Of a stretch of 64,000 bases of DNA, positions 31,681-41,597 are shown in pieces. The DNA comes from Arthrobacter sp. StoSoilB22 (GTDB lineage Bacteria > Actinomycetota > Actinomycetes > Actinomycetales > Micrococcaceae). The notes beneath the pieces are model-generated. The model made no database searches, was not told the DNA's origin, and saw only the letters and a program-made list of their open reading frames with translations. Position 1 is the stretch's first letter, and each line of letters opens with the position of its first letter. Location of the stretch: NCBI RefSeq assembly GCF_019977315.1, contig NZ_AP024652.1, forward strand, positions 558,001 to 622,000. Direction: 5' to 3'. Position numbers and translations under genes: made by a program.

Positions 31681-34600
31681 TCAGTCGTCCAAGACCAGCA
31701 ATCGCACCGGCCCGCGAAGGCCAGCAGGAATGGTGGGTGCATCCGGCTCGAAAATGGATGCCGCAGGGCGGGTGTAAGCCCCTTCGGCGGCGTCGCCGGC
31801 CAGCCTGTTCCACCACGTGTTGGTCACTGCTATTTCAACCACATTGCGGCCGGCCCGGATCGCGTCCGTCACGTCAAGGCGGAACGGATAGGTCCACAGG
31901 GTGCCCACGGCACTGCCGTTGACCCTGACCTCAGCCAGTTCACTCACCCCGCCCAAGTCCAGGACCAGGCGAGTGTCCGGAGTAGGCAGCAATCCGTCTG
32001 ACGTGAATTCGTGGCGGTACGTTCCTGTCCCGGAAAAGCGGGACACGTCGGCGTCATGGGTGCCCGAGCCGGGTCCTGCCCACGGCGCGGCCGCCGGCAA
32101 AACGAGACTCGCCGGAGCCTGGCCATCGCCGTCGAAGGTCAGATCCCAAGGGCCCTCCAGCGCATGGGCAGCGGCAATGTCACTGCGCCGTGCAGGGGTG
32201 CCTTCCGAACCGCCGCCGGTCCTGTGCAGCAGAATGAACGCCGAGCCGAACGCTTCCAAGTGAAGGTCCACCGCGCTCCTTCCGGCCTCCGACCTCAAAA
32301 CGAGGGGCGTTCGGGAGGCACTCACAGGGTCCCACCATTCCGCTGCAGTTGCCTCACCCCTAAAGGAAGCGCTGACGTGTTCGGGACGCTCGCGCTGGTT
32401 GCTGATGAAATACAGTTCTGCATCCGGCAACTGCCGGTGGATGACGGGCAGGTTCGCCGAAGCCGCGGCCACCAGAACCCAGTCGGGCTCCACCCCTGCC
32501 CGGGCCAGGGCAGTGGACAGACCATCCGCTGCAGCCATCCCTGCGAGGTCAATCAATCCAGGATGCCCACCCCAAAGACGCTCGACGGCGGCACTCCACT
32601 CGGCGGGATCGTCGCTTTGACTGGGAGAGCGTTCGGGACGCCATCCGGCCACGAGGGCTCCGTCGTCGAGCAGTTCTGTAAGTCGCCGAACAGCCCGAAG
32701 TGTCATCCGGTGGCTGGACCCTCCGAGATACAGCAGGCGGTAGGTGGTGCCGCCCGTGGTGAGCAGGCCGCCGTCGGGGTTCACTGTGAGGTGGTTCAGC
32801 AACCCGTCCAGATTGATGAAATCGAAGCCGTACCCGTCCGGGACTTCCGGGGCGGCATCGCCAAAGATGCCGGTGACGGGTGCTTCCTCACCGTAGAAAT
32901 AGGCGATGTCCGCCGCGTAGGTACCCTGCTGCAACAGGTAGCTGCACCGGCCAAGGTAATCGAGCCAGGGCTTCGCCGCGTGCGCCCAGGTTTCGTTCCG
33001 CGTGAAGGACTGCCCCAGGTATGGGGACAACGTGATTCCGGGCTTGGGAACGGCTTCGGGCTGATGGGGTGAGGTATGGATGTTCAGGAGGTTGACCCCC
33101 AACGCAAACTCCATGTCCACAATGGGCTTGAGAGTTCGCGGCGTGAACCTGAAGGGCTTGCCGAAGGCGCTCATGGACTCAGCCCCCGTGGCAGCCTTTC
33201 CATACACGTGGGAAACGGACGCGGCGCCCCGGAGATCGGCAACGTAGGTGGCCTGCGGCCCGTCGTCCGGCTCGTAGCACCACATGGCACCCATGGGGAC
33301 ATCGGCATGGGAACGCATTTCGACGTCGTCGCCAAGCTGCGGACGGTGGTCCTCCAAGGCTTCGGCGTAGTATTTCAGGCCGCGCTCCCGGGCGATTCCC
33401 GCGATGGTTCTGTAGTGGTTTTCGGCGAGGAGATCGGAAATGGTCTTCCGGAGGTCCCACAGGAAAGCGTCGCTTTGTTCCGGGCTGCCCACAATGATGC
33501 CGCTCACGGCAGGAAGCCACGGGAGCAGATCGTAGCCGCGGTGCTTCATGAACTCGGCCCGCATGGCCCGCGTCCAGTTCTGTGGGCCTGATTCGATGCT
33601 GTCACTGAGCAGCGCCGAGACCCCTGCCAAGTTGCTGCCCAGGGCTTCTTCGAAGAAGCCCAGGTAATCGCTGAAATAGCCGTCCACCAAGTCCGCGTCC
33701 AGCTTGTCCACTTCCAAACCGGTGGCGTCAACGGGTGCGGGGGCGTTGAGGTGGCCGGTCAGCGAATAACCGAATCGCAGAAGGGTCCATTCCCCGCTGT
33801 CCGGCCGCCAGTCCAGAACGCCGTCGGGCCCAAGGAACTCGGAGACATCAATGATGTCCTGCGGCTGGACGGCGTCGGACGTCTCGCAAATGCCGCCGTC
33901 GAGCGCGTAAAAGTCCGGTACCGGAGCGTAACCGGCCTTTTCCTCCGACCTGGCCACGCGCGCTCCGGCAAACAGTTGGAATGCCGAGATCCTGAATGTC
34001 TCAGTGTCTCCGGGAAGGGCCAACGGCAGCGGCCTGATTCCTGACGTCAGAGGGAATTCGCGGCCTTTCCCGGTCCCCAGAACCAGCCGGAAGAAGCGTG
34101 CCGTGATGGTGGGGAAACTCGCGGACCGGACAGGCGACCCGGAGGCTGGAAGATCGGACACCTTGCTGAACGTGATGCCGTCAGGGCTGGCTTCCAGGTA
34201 AGCCTTTGGTGCCGGAGCAGCAGCGAAACCCCGCGAGGCCGGCAGGCCCACCCGGACGGAGGAAACGGGTGTTGGCTGCTCGAATTCAGCCATCACCCAG
34301 GCGGCGCCCGAGCTGGCGTCAATGGTCGCAGTTGGCCAGAAACTTCCGTCGGCCAGTGATTCCGGAGTCCGGCCACCGGCCGCGCTACCACTGGCGCGGA
34401 TGCGCGTGGGCTTCAGTGGGAAGTGGCCGTCCCTGCGTGGAAAAGCCAGCACCGCGACGTCGTCGTAGAAGTCCGGAACGCCCACGGGATCATTGCGGAT
34501 GGCTCCGAAAGGCACGTCCTGGAAGGGGCCGGACGTCGACGGCGGTTCAGCCAACCTTGGGAGGTCCGGCTGACCGGCGGTCACCCCGGTGGTGCTCCAG

Positions 34601-34980
34601 ACGAGCTTTTTCATGCCGGCGTGCGGAGCCACCCAAGGCCCACCCGTGGCACTCCAACCCGCGGAGGTAGCCACCGCCAACTCCAGCCCCAGACTGGTGG
34701 AAGTGGAAGCCGCGCAGGAGATGGCTGCCTGCCATTCCGGGGAACGGAAAGTCACGCGCTCCCGGGTGTACTGGGGGATCCCCATGGAACCTGTGAAGGC
34801 CTGGACCCCGCCGGCGCCGGATGCTGCAAGCCACTCCAGGTCCTTGACGATCCCCGCCGGGTCGATGTTCCCGTCCATCCAATGCCACCACACCCTGGCG
34901 CGTGCGGAACGGGGCGGATCAACAAATCCGGCAAAGAGGGAATCGGTGGCAGGTTGGGCGGGCGTGGCGTCGTCGCTCAC
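31681..34980 (-). CDS. Glycoside hydrolase family 106 alpha-L-rhamnosidase
   Basis: A 1099-residue enzyme. FVDPPRSARARVWWHWMDGNIDPAGIVKDLEWLAASGAGGVQAF at the N-terminus is the GH106 opening, a catalytic barrel follows (GYDLLPWLPAVSG, RERGLKYYAEALED), and the last 200 residues are a jelly-roll sugar-binding region (YRHEFTSDG, ALGGVSELAEVRVNG-like, WWNRLAGD). GH106 enzymes remove alpha-L-rhamnose from flavonoid rutinosides, rhamnogalacturonan and similar glycans. GTG 34980 has AAGGATG upstream. No signal peptide, so the substrate is imported, probably by the divergent ABC system starting at 35233. Confidence 0.88.
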   Translation of the reverse strand: MSDDATPAQPATDSLFAGFVDPPRSARARVWWHWMDGNIDPAGIVKDLEWLAASGAGGVQAFTGSMGIPQYTRERVTFRSPEWQAAISCAASTSTSLGLELAVATSAGWSATGGPWVAPHAGMKKLVWSTTGVTAGQPDLPRLAEPPSTSGPFQDVPFGAIRNDPVGVPDFYDDVAVLAFPRRDGHFPLKPTRIRASGSAAGGRTPESLADGSFWPTATIDASSGAAWVMAEFEQPTPVSSVRVGLPASRGFAAAPAPKAYLEASPDGITFSKVSDLPASGSPVRSASFPTITARFFRLVLGTGKGREFPLTSGIRPLPLALPGDTETFRISAFQLFAGARVARSEEKAGYAPVPDFYALDGGICETSDAVQPQDIIDVSEFLGPDGVLDWRPDSGEWTLLRFGYSLTGHLNAPAPVDATGLEVDKLDADLVDGYFSDYLGFFEEALGSNLAGVSALLSDSIESGPQNWTRAMRAEFMKHRGYDLLPWLPAVSGIIVGSPEQSDAFLWDLRKTISDLLAENHYRTIAGIARERGLKYYAEALEDHRPQLGDDVEMRSHADVPMGAMWCYEPDDGPQATYVADLRGAASVSHVYGKAATGAESMSAFGKPFRFTPRTLKPIVDMEFALGVNLLNIHTSPHQPEAVPKPGITLSPYLGQSFTRNETWAHAAKPWLDYLGRCSYLLQQGTYAADIAYFYGEEAPVTGIFGDAAPEVPDGYGFDFINLDGLLNHLTVNPDGGLLTTGGTTYRLLYLGGSSHRMTLRAVRRLTELLDDGALVAGWRPERSPSQSDDPAEWSAAVERLWGGHPGLIDLAGMAAADGLSTALARAGVEPDWVLVAAASANLPVIHRQLPDAELYFISNQRERPEHVSASFRGEATAAEWWDPVSASRTPLVLRSEAGRSAVDLHLEAFGSAFILLHRTGGGSEGTPARRSDIAAAHALEGPWDLTFDGDGQAPASLVLPAAAPWAGPGSGTHDADVSRFSGTGTYRHEFTSDGLLPTPDTRLVLDLGGVSELAEVRVNGSAVGTLWTYPFRLDVTDAIRAGRNVVEIAVTNTWWNRLAGDAAEGAYTRPAASIFEPDAPTIPAGLRGPVRLLVLDD

Positions 34981-35199
34981 GGAAACATCCTTAGGTGGGT
35001 TGAGGAACCGGCTTGGGCCGGAGCGTGCTGTTTCAGCCTAGAGGCGGCTGATTACCTGTGGGAGGAAACAGGCATGCAGAGAGAAGATGGTGAGCATAGA
35101 CGATAACTATTTCCATGGCCGCTCTGACCTGACCTACCTTGAATGACAGGAGCCAGCTTGTGATCCAGGAAACACAAACTGACGCAAGGCTCGAATCCA

Positions 35200-35220
35200 C
35201 TGATCATTTTTGATGGTCAG
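35200..35220. promoter_or_regulatory. Imperfect inverted repeat upstream of the sugar ABC operon
   Basis: CTGATCAT (35200-35207) and ATGGTCAG (35213-35220) match at 7 of 8 positions around a short T-rich centre. It ends 12 bases before the first ABC gene, where a repressor would block transcription. No regulator gene is adjacent. Confidence 0.3.
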
Positions 35221-35232
35221 GACAACGACGTC

Positions 35233-36570
35233 ATGAAAGGCCCCATCGTGAAGAAAACACCAAGTCCCGCTGGCCGGAGGTTCCTCTCCGTTGCAGCGCT
35301 GGCATCCGTCACCGCATTGGCGCTGAGCGCCTGCGGTGGGGGCGATGCGAACAGCAACGCACCCATCGCAGAAGAGACCGGCCCGGTTGAGATCACCCTC
35401 GCGACCCCCGCCTTCACCGGTGGCGGCGCAGGAAATCCTTACCTGACATTGATTGACGCCTTCAAAGCGAAGAACCCGAACATCACGGTCAAACTGGTTG
35501 AGTCGCCCAACGACCAGCATGGGCAGACCATGCGGACCCAACTCCAGGCAGGCAATGCTCCTGACATCTTCTACGTCACGGCAGGACGTGGCAACAACCA
35601 GTCGTTCGCGTCGCTGGCCGAGGCCGGCTACCTGCAGGACCTGACGGACCAGAAGTGGGCCGCGGATGCGATTCCCGCTTCGGCCAAGAACCTGTACTAC
35701 GACGACGACAAGGTCTTTGCCGTTCCTGCCGACCTCGCACCTATCACCATGTTGCAGAACACGGGCGTTTTGAAGCAGCTCGGCCTCCAGGAACCCACAA
35801 CCCTGGATGAGCTGGTCACCCAGTGCAAAACCGTACGGGCAGCCGGCAAGTCGTACTTTGCAGTAGCAGGAACTTCGGGAGCCAATACTGGCCTGCAGGC
35901 GATGCAGCTTGCTGCCTCACTTGTTTACGCCAAGGATCCGCAGTGGGACGCCAAGCGCGCCAAGAAGGAAACCACCTTCGCCGACTCCGATTGGAAGAAG
36001 GTGCTGGAGCAGATTGTGAAGTTCAAGGACGCCGGTTGCTACCAGGACGGCGCAGCGGGTGCTGGCTTTGACCAGCTCTTCCCGTCGGTAGCCCAGGGCA
36101 AGGTAGCCGCAGCGTTCGCTCCGGCAGGTGCTGTTGCTGCACTCCGGGCCCAGGTCAAGGACGGTTCTTTCGATGTAGCCGTTCTCCCGGGTGAGAAGGC
36201 CGAGGACAGCCGGTTGATCGCAAGCCCTGGCAACGCCCTGGCCGTCAATGCCGCCGGCAAGCACAAGGGTTCCACCCTCAAATTCCTTGAATTCCTGGCC
36301 CAGCCTGCCAACCAGGACGCATTGGCCAAGGCCAACGGAAACGTTTCCGTTACCTCGGCGATTTCCAGTACGGTACCTGAACAGTTCCCAACGTTGGAAC
36401 CGTACTTCTCGGAGCCGGAGAAGAAGATCGTCTCCCAGCCCAACTACCTCTGGCCCAACAGCGGCGTTTACGACTCGCTCGGCACCGGTATCCAGGGACT
36501 CTTGACCGGGCAGGCAACCCCTGACCAGGTTCTGAAGACCATGGACGAGCAGTACGACCGCGGCGCCTAG
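35233..36570 (+). CDS. Sugar ABC transporter substrate-binding lipoprotein
   Basis: A 445-residue solute-binding protein of the carbohydrate (CUT1) type. The N-terminal signal ends in the lipobox LSAC, with Gly/Asp/Asn-rich sequence after the lipidated Cys. Next come FKAKNPNITVKLVESPNDQHGQTMRTQLQAGNAPDIFYV and the usual family C-terminal half. A GTG at 35248 (VKKTPSPAGRR) with AAAGG upstream would remove five residues and may be the true start. It begins an importer-GH43 operon and is divergent from the rhamnosidase, so the ligand is probably a plant oligosaccharide or glycoside. Confidence 0.93.
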   Translation: MKGPIVKKTPSPAGRRFLSVAALASVTALALSACGGGDANSNAPIAEETGPVEITLATPAFTGGGAGNPYLTLIDAFKAKNPNITVKLVESPNDQHGQTMRTQLQAGNAPDIFYVTAGRGNNQSFASLAEAGYLQDLTDQKWAADAIPASAKNLYYDDDKVFAVPADLAPITMLQNTGVLKQLGLQEPTTLDELVTQCKTVRAAGKSYFAVAGTSGANTGLQAMQLAASLVYAKDPQWDAKRAKKETTFADSDWKKVLEQIVKFKDAGCYQDGAAGAGFDQLFPSVAQGKVAAAFAPAGAVAALRAQVKDGSFDVAVLPGEKAEDSRLIASPGNALAVNAAGKHKGSTLKFLEFLAQPANQDALAKANGNVSVTSAISSTVPEQFPTLEPYFSEPEKKIVSQPNYLWPNSGVYDSLGTGIQGLLTGQATPDQVLKTMDEQYDRGA

Positions 36571-36605
36571 CCCACGGCGTCGAACCCTGATTGGAAGAAC
36601 CTCCC

Positions 36606-37565
36606 ATGACCGCACAACTTGAGCAGAAAGCGGAGAGCGCCCGGGTCACCGGGCGCCAGCCCCGCCCCAGCAAACAGAACAGCCGCAAAGGTGACCGCAA
36701 CACCGAGCGTCGCTTCGCAACGTGGTGGTGGTTCACCCCCGCACTCCTGGCACTGGTGCTCATCCACTACGCCCCCAGCGCCATTGGAGGCTTCTTTGCC
36801 TTCACCAACTGGAAAGGCTTGGGAAAGTGGAAGTTTGTGGGCTGGGAGAACTTCGCGGCAATAGCCGATGGAGGACCCACCACTGCGGCGTTGATCAACA
36901 CTTTCATCATCGGTATCTCGTTTGTGGTTCTCACAAATGTCCTGGGCTTGCTGCTTGCACTGGGCCTTAACCGGACGGTGAAGTCGCGCAATGTCATCCG
37001 CACGTTGATTTTCGCCCCAGTGGTGCTCAGTTCACTGGCAACTTCCTATATTTGGAAGTTCATCTTTGAACAAGACGGCCCCATGAACGAAGTCCTCCGT
37101 TCGGTCGGATTGGAGTCCCTGCAACGGACATGGCTGGGTGACCCGACCACGGTGCTGCCGGCGATCATCATCGTCATGGTGTGGCAGAACGTTGGTCTGG
37201 TCATGGTCATGTACCTGGCCGGCCTGGCAACGGTTTCCCCTGAACTCGAAGAGGCAGCCTCCCTTGATGGAGCCAGCCTGTGGCAGAGGTTCAACTACGT
37301 GGTCCTGCCGGCCATCATGCCGTCCGTGGTGATTGCCATGACTCTCATGCTGATCAATGGACTGCGTGTCTTTGACCAGATCCAGGCCCTCACCGGTGGC
37401 GGGCCTTACGGTGCCTCGGAAACCCTCGCCGTCACCATCTATAAAGAGACGTTCGTGATGGGCCGGTTCGGCTTCGGTGCCGCACTCGCATTGGTCATGT
37501 CCGTGATCATTATCATCCTCACGGTGGCCCAGCGCCTCCTCCTCCGTACGAGTTCCAAAGGCTGA
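36606..37565 (+). CDS. Sugar ABC transporter permease, MalF type
   Basis: A 319-residue inner-membrane subunit with about six helices. The EAA loop (EEAASLDGASLWQRFNYVVLP) contacts the ATPase and lies at about residues 215-235. The first helix includes WWWFTPALLALVLIHYAPSA. The ATG at 36606 has GAAGAACC upstream; a TTG 15 bases earlier is less likely. It forms the channel together with the next gene. No ATPase gene is present here; CUT1 systems often share one encoded elsewhere. Confidence 0.93.
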   Translation: MTAQLEQKAESARVTGRQPRPSKQNSRKGDRNTERRFATWWWFTPALLALVLIHYAPSAIGGFFAFTNWKGLGKWKFVGWENFAAIADGGPTTAALINTFIIGISFVVLTNVLGLLLALGLNRTVKSRNVIRTLIFAPVVLSSLATSYIWKFIFEQDGPMNEVLRSVGLESLQRTWLGDPTTVLPAIIIVMVWQNVGLVMVMYLAGLATVSPELEEAASLDGASLWQRFNYVVLPAIMPSVVIAMTLMLINGLRVFDQIQALTGGGPYGASETLAVTIYKETFVMGRFGFGAALALVMSVIIIILTVAQRLLLRTSSKG

Positions 37566-37571
37566 CCGATC

Positions 37572-38408
37572 ATGTTCCGTTATACGAAGAAGACCTTGCT
37601 CCGCGAGGCACTGCTGATCCTGGTTGCCCTGATCTTCCTGCTGCCGTTCTATTTCCTCATCAATCTGGCATTGAAAAACGGCAACGACGCCCTGACGACG
37701 TCGGCCATGCAGCTGGTCACCAACCCCACCCTTGACGCGTTTGGACAAGCCATTCGTGGCGGTCGCCAGGCAACGTTGATGGATGGAATGCTCAACAGCA
37801 TCATCATCACCGCCGGCAGCGTTCTGGTGCTGGTGGCCGTGGGATCAATCTCGGCTTACACGTTGAGCCGCAGGACGGGCAAGCTGAGCAAAGCTGCCAT
37901 GGGACTGATCCTGGTCACCATGGTTTTGCCGGCCCAAGCTGCCATCATCCCCATCTACGTGGGCATGCGGAACGTTGGCCTGGTGGGCACCCACGCAGGG
38001 ACCATCATCATGTACGCCGGTGCCCTGCTGCCCATCTCCATCTTTTTGTACATGGGATTCACCAACGGCATCGCCAGGGATTATGAGGAAGCTGCCCAAA
38101 TCGATGGGGCCTCCCGCTTCACGGTTTTCCGGAAGATCATCTTTCCCCTGCTGTCGCCAGCCACAGGTACGGTGGCGATCTTCACCGGACTCATCGTCTG
38201 GAACGACTTCTTCACGGGCCTGATCTTCCTCAACGGTTCGGATGCCGTTACCCTGCCGGTGGTGATCTACAACTTCGTCGGCGAGAGCGTTTCCCAATGG
38301 AACGTGATCTTCGCAGCCATCATCATCTCCATGATCCCCATCCTGGCGTTCTTCCTGGTGGCCCAGAAGAAATTCATCCAAGGCTTTACTGGAGGGGTTA
38401 AATCTTGA
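37572..38408 (+). CDS. Sugar ABC transporter permease, MalG type
   Basis: A 278-residue partner permease with six membrane helices. The first helix is LILVALIFLLPFYFLINLAL, and the EAA motif is DYEEAAQIDGASRFTVFRKIIFPL at about residues 170-195. It starts six bases after the preceding gene and overlaps GH43 by four bases (TTGA), so the three genes form one transcription unit. Confidence 0.93.
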   Translation: MFRYTKKTLLREALLILVALIFLLPFYFLINLALKNGNDALTTSAMQLVTNPTLDAFGQAIRGGRQATLMDGMLNSIIITAGSVLVLVAVGSISAYTLSRRTGKLSKAAMGLILVTMVLPAQAAIIPIYVGMRNVGLVGTHAGTIIMYAGALLPISIFLYMGFTNGIARDYEEAAQIDGASRFTVFRKIIFPLLSPATGTVAIFTGLIVWNDFFTGLIFLNGSDAVTLPVVIYNFVGESVSQWNVIFAAIIISMIPILAFFLVAQKKFIQGFTGGVKS

Positions 38409-39940
38409 GCCCGCTCGAAGTTGTCACAGAAGGTCAACGCCGCGCTGATTTGGGAGACGGGACCTACATCAACCCGGTGTTCGCCGGTGACCACCCGGAT
38501 CCCACCCTCCTTCGGGACGGTGATGACTACTACCTCACTTTCTCCTCGTTTGAGTCCACGCCGGGGTTGATCATCTGGCACTCCACGGATCTCCTCAACT
38601 GGCGGCCCCTGGGCCCCGCGTTGCCCACCCCCATTGGCAACGTCTTTGCAGCTGACATGTGCAAGGTTGATGGCCGGTACTACATCTACGTTCCCGTTAT
38701 TTCCACGTCCGTGTCGCCGGATCCGGCCGCTCCAGCCCAGATCTACGTCATTCACGCCGAATCCATGGCCGGACCATGGAGCGAACCGGTGAACCTGGGA
38801 ATCAACGGGCACATCGATCCCGGGCACGTGGTGGGGGAGGACGGCCACCGCTATCTGTTCCTGAGTGGCGTGAGCCGCGTGCGCCTGAGTGCGGACGGCT
38901 TGTCCACGGACGGCCCCCTGGAGCATGTCTACGATGGCTGGCGTTACCCGGATGATTGGGTGACTGAGGCTTACGCACTGGAAGGACCCAAACTCACCAG
39001 ACGCGGCGAATGGTTTTACCTGACGACGGCGGTGGGCGGCACCTCCGGTCCGCCCACAGGGCACATGGTCACCGTGGCCCGCTCCCGTTCGATTCACGGA
39101 CCGTGGGAAGACTGCCCTGCCAACCCCATCATCCGTACCTGGGATGCCTCTGAACCGTGGTGGAGCAAAGGGCACGCCACGATTTTCGAGGGCCCGCGCG
39201 GTCAATGGTGGAGTATTTACCATGCCTATGAAAACGGCTTCAGCACCTTGGGGCGCCAGACTCTGGTGGAGCCCATCGAATGGGACAGCGAAGGGTGGCC
39301 CCGGGCGGCGGGCGGGGATCTGTCCCGGCCGTTGCAGGCACCTGTTCCAAGCACGTCATCCGCAGGCGGTACCAGCCATGGGATTCAGCTTTCGGACGAT
39401 TTCGCAGAGGACCGGTTCGGTATCCAATGGTCGTTCCATGCCCCTGGCAAGAACGAGTATTCGCGGGTTTCATTGGACGACGGCCTGGTTCTCGCCGCCA
39501 GCGGCAGCGACCCATCCAACAGTTCTCCGCTGACCTGCATTGTGGGGGACAGGCGCTACGAGGTCACCGTTGAAGCGGAGTTTTCCGGTGGCGCCGAAGG
39601 TGGACTGCTGCTCTATTACAGTGACCGGCTGTTCTGCGGGATGGGCCATGATGGGGAACGGCTCCGGAGCTACCGCGCCGGAAAGAACATTCCCTATTGG
39701 CGGGAACCGGCTCCGGCGTCGTCAACCATCCACTTCCGCATTGTCAACGATTCACACATCGTCACGCAGTATTACAGCACCGATGGGGTCAACTGGACCC
39801 GCCACGGGCTGCGGTACGAGATGTCCGGCTACAACACCAATACCGCCGGCGAGCTTCTGAGCCTGCGGCCTGCCCTGTTTGCCACGGGCTCCGGCCACGT
39901 GCGGTTCAGGAACTTCCACTACCGGGCGCTTGAAGACTGA
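38405..39940 (+). CDS. Glycoside hydrolase family 43 (beta-xylosidase / alpha-L-arabinofuranosidase)
   Basis: A 511-residue enzyme starting at TTG 38405, with GGAGGGG before it. The five-bladed propeller of GH43 opens with INPVFAGDHPDPTLLRDGDDYYLTFSSFE, whose Asp in HPDPT is the catalytic base; EGPKLTRRGEWFYL holds the general acid Glu and HIDPGHVV is the pKa-modulating region. A C-terminal beta-sandwich (from about 325, FRIVNDSHIVTQYYSTDGVNW) is the beta-xylosidase-type domain. Intracellular, and fed by the importer just upstream. Xylose or arabinose side groups are the likely products. Confidence 0.9.
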   Translation: MSPLEVVTEGQRRADLGDGTYINPVFAGDHPDPTLLRDGDDYYLTFSSFESTPGLIIWHSTDLLNWRPLGPALPTPIGNVFAADMCKVDGRYYIYVPVISTSVSPDPAAPAQIYVIHAESMAGPWSEPVNLGINGHIDPGHVVGEDGHRYLFLSGVSRVRLSADGLSTDGPLEHVYDGWRYPDDWVTEAYALEGPKLTRRGEWFYLTTAVGGTSGPPTGHMVTVARSRSIHGPWEDCPANPIIRTWDASEPWWSKGHATIFEGPRGQWWSIYHAYENGFSTLGRQTLVEPIEWDSEGWPRAAGGDLSRPLQAPVPSTSSAGGTSHGIQLSDDFAEDRFGIQWSFHAPGKNEYSRVSLDDGLVLAASGSDPSNSSPLTCIVGDRRYEVTVEAEFSGGAEGGLLLYYSDRLFCGMGHDGERLRSYRAGKNIPYWREPAPASSTIHFRIVNDSHIVTQYYSTDGVNWTRHGLRYEMSGYNTNTAGELLSLRPALFATGSGHVRFRNFHYRALED

Positions 39941-39960
39941 CGTTCCACCACAAAGTTACA

Positions 39961-39996
39961 AAAGGCGGGCCCACCAATCATGGTGGACCCGCCTTT
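39961..39996 (+). terminator. Intrinsic terminator after the GH43 operon
   Basis: AAAGGCGGGCCCACC (39961-39975) pairs with GGTGGACCCGCCTTT (39982-39996), one C-A mismatch, six-base loop. The 3-prime arm ends in TTT, giving a short U run; the complementary AAA start lets it also work for the convergent GMC gene. Confidence 0.85.
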
Positions 39997-40033
39997 CCAG
40001 GTCCGGCTTACGACGTGCCGTGCGGTTTGGATT

Positions 40034-40081
40034 GCTATTGACTGCGGCGGCTATTGACTGCGGCGGCTATTGACTGCTCCG
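40034..40081. repeat. Three tandem 16-bp repeats at the end of the GMC oxidoreductase gene
   Basis: Unit GCTATTGACTGCGGCG occurs at 40034-40049, 40050-40065 and, with the last four bases changed, 40066-40081. The third copy contains the GMC stop codon (40067-40069). Directly inside the gene, a 12-bp unit (GCCAGCGACCGG-like) is also doubled and encodes the repeated SLAR tail. The copies outside look like duplications of the gene end. Confidence 0.8.
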
Positions 40082-41581
40082 TGCCAGCGACCGGGCCAGC
40101 GACCGTGCTCCCAGGACTGCGAGCGCCACGGACGTCAGGGTTGGATTGCAGGCGGTGGACGTCGGGATCACGCCATTGCCTGCTACGTACAGCCCCTCAG
40201 TACCCCAGACCTGGCTGTCCGGACCGCACACGGACCGGCCGTCGTCGTGCTGTCCCATCCGCACCGAGCCCTGGTAGTGCAGCGAGGAACCGGCGGGGAG
40301 GAGGAACGGCGGCCTGTCGTCCAGGAAGGTTCCCAGGGCTTTACCCGCGCGGGTCACGGCGTCCTTGGCCTCATCAATGACCCGCAGGTCGTTCCAGGTG
40401 AGGTTGTAGTTGATGCTCATGCGCGGCATTCCGTAGTGGTCCAGGCTGGTGTCATCGAATTCCACCCTGTTCTCTTCCACGGTTTCCGTGGCGCAGAACC
40501 AGCCCAGGCCTACGACGGATCCGGGCACTACCGGATCGTCGTCAGCCAGTGGTACGGGCGAGGCATCAAGCTGCATCACCTGGCCGTGGAAAGGCTCATC
40601 GTCCGTGTAGGGAACCCAGGACACGCCACTGTGCAGGGCAGCCCCGGTGCCGGCAGCGTGGGCCCCTTCGGCCACAACATCGGCCGGCAAACGGACAGCG
40701 CTGATAACCTGCGGCTGGTCATTCAAGTACCGGCCCAGTGCTCGCGGCCGCACACCCGAAGCGAACAGGAGCTGCGGTGTGCGGAGGGCATCGGCGGCTA
40801 CCACCACTGCGGGCGCGCGGACCTGGGTGACGGCTCCGGTGGTGAGGTCCTTCAGTTCCACTCCGGTGACGCGTCCGGCGTCGAGCGTTACGCGTTGGCA
40901 CAGTGTCTGGTCAAGGAGCTCAAAGGAGTCGCTGCGGGTAGCGGGTTCAGCCAGCGGGCCAAGAACGACGTCGGTCCCGGACCACGTGATGGTGCCATCC
41001 GGATACTTTTGCACGGCAAGCGGCATGGGCTGGATGGCGGTCGCACCCGTGCGGTCAAACGCATGCTCCAGCAGGCGCCGCACTTCGGCGGAGAAGGGGG
41101 CGTCAATGAATGCCCCGGCGGTGACGGACAGGAGCCGTTCGGCCTCGGTAAGTGCTGCGTCCAGCGTGCCGTCATCCAGGAAAAAGATGCGCTCGGATGC
41201 GCCGGGTCGGGGGCAAGCGCAGGTCCAGTGGGCACCCATGCCACCAACGTTGCTGGACATCGCAGCGGCCGGCATTCCCGCTAAGGGAGCGAACTCGTCC
41301 GGGCGCAACAGGAACGTTCCTGGCCGTCCCGGTCCGGGGACGGGGGACTCCGGGCTGAGGGAGGTGACCGGTCCTTGCGATGCCAGTTGCGCGGCTGCCC
41401 TTTCCTGCGGATCCTGCAGGTTCTTGACGTGCAGGCCCGGTTGTTCGGACAGCGACGGGCCGGCTTCGACCATGAGGACCCGCAGCCGCGGAGCCTCCTC
41501 GTGGAGGATGCGGGCATACGCGGAGCCGGTGGGACCGCTGCCAACAATGACGACGTCGTATTCAATGGGTGGGGTTTTCAC
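40067..41581 (-). CDS. GMC-family pyranose oxidase-like enzyme, probable C-glycoside 3-oxidase
   Basis: A 504-residue FAD enzyme. GSGPTG (residues 14-19) binds FAD, GGMGAHWTCACPRP (H118) matches the pyranose oxidase segment around its flavin-linking His, and H435 (HYQGSVRMG) and N479 (CNPTLTSV) form the catalytic His/Asn pair. Bacterial relatives oxidise glucosyl groups at C3 (or C2), including C-glucosides such as mangiferin or carminic acid, creating the keto-sugar that C-glycoside deglycosidases require. It is divergent from exactly such a deglycosidase (41874-43311). GTG 41581 has AAAGGA upstream. The C-terminus ends in a repeated SLAR. Confidence 0.88.
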   Translation of the reverse strand: MKTPPIEYDVVIVGSGPTGSAYARILHEEAPRLRVLMVEAGPSLSEQPGLHVKNLQDPQERAAAQLASQGPVTSLSPESPVPGPGRPGTFLLRPDEFAPLAGMPAAAMSSNVGGMGAHWTCACPRPGASERIFFLDDGTLDAALTEAERLLSVTAGAFIDAPFSAEVRRLLEHAFDRTGATAIQPMPLAVQKYPDGTITWSGTDVVLGPLAEPATRSDSFELLDQTLCQRVTLDAGRVTGVELKDLTTGAVTQVRAPAVVVAADALRTPQLLFASGVRPRALGRYLNDQPQVISAVRLPADVVAEGAHAAGTGAALHSGVSWVPYTDDEPFHGQVMQLDASPVPLADDDPVVPGSVVGLGWFCATETVEENRVEFDDTSLDHYGMPRMSINYNLTWNDLRVIDEAKDAVTRAGKALGTFLDDRPPFLLPAGSSLHYQGSVRMGQHDDGRSVCGPDSQVWGTEGLYVAGNGVIPTSTACNPTLTSVALAVLGARSLARSLARSSQ

Positions 41582-41597
41582 GGGAATCCTTTGCGGA

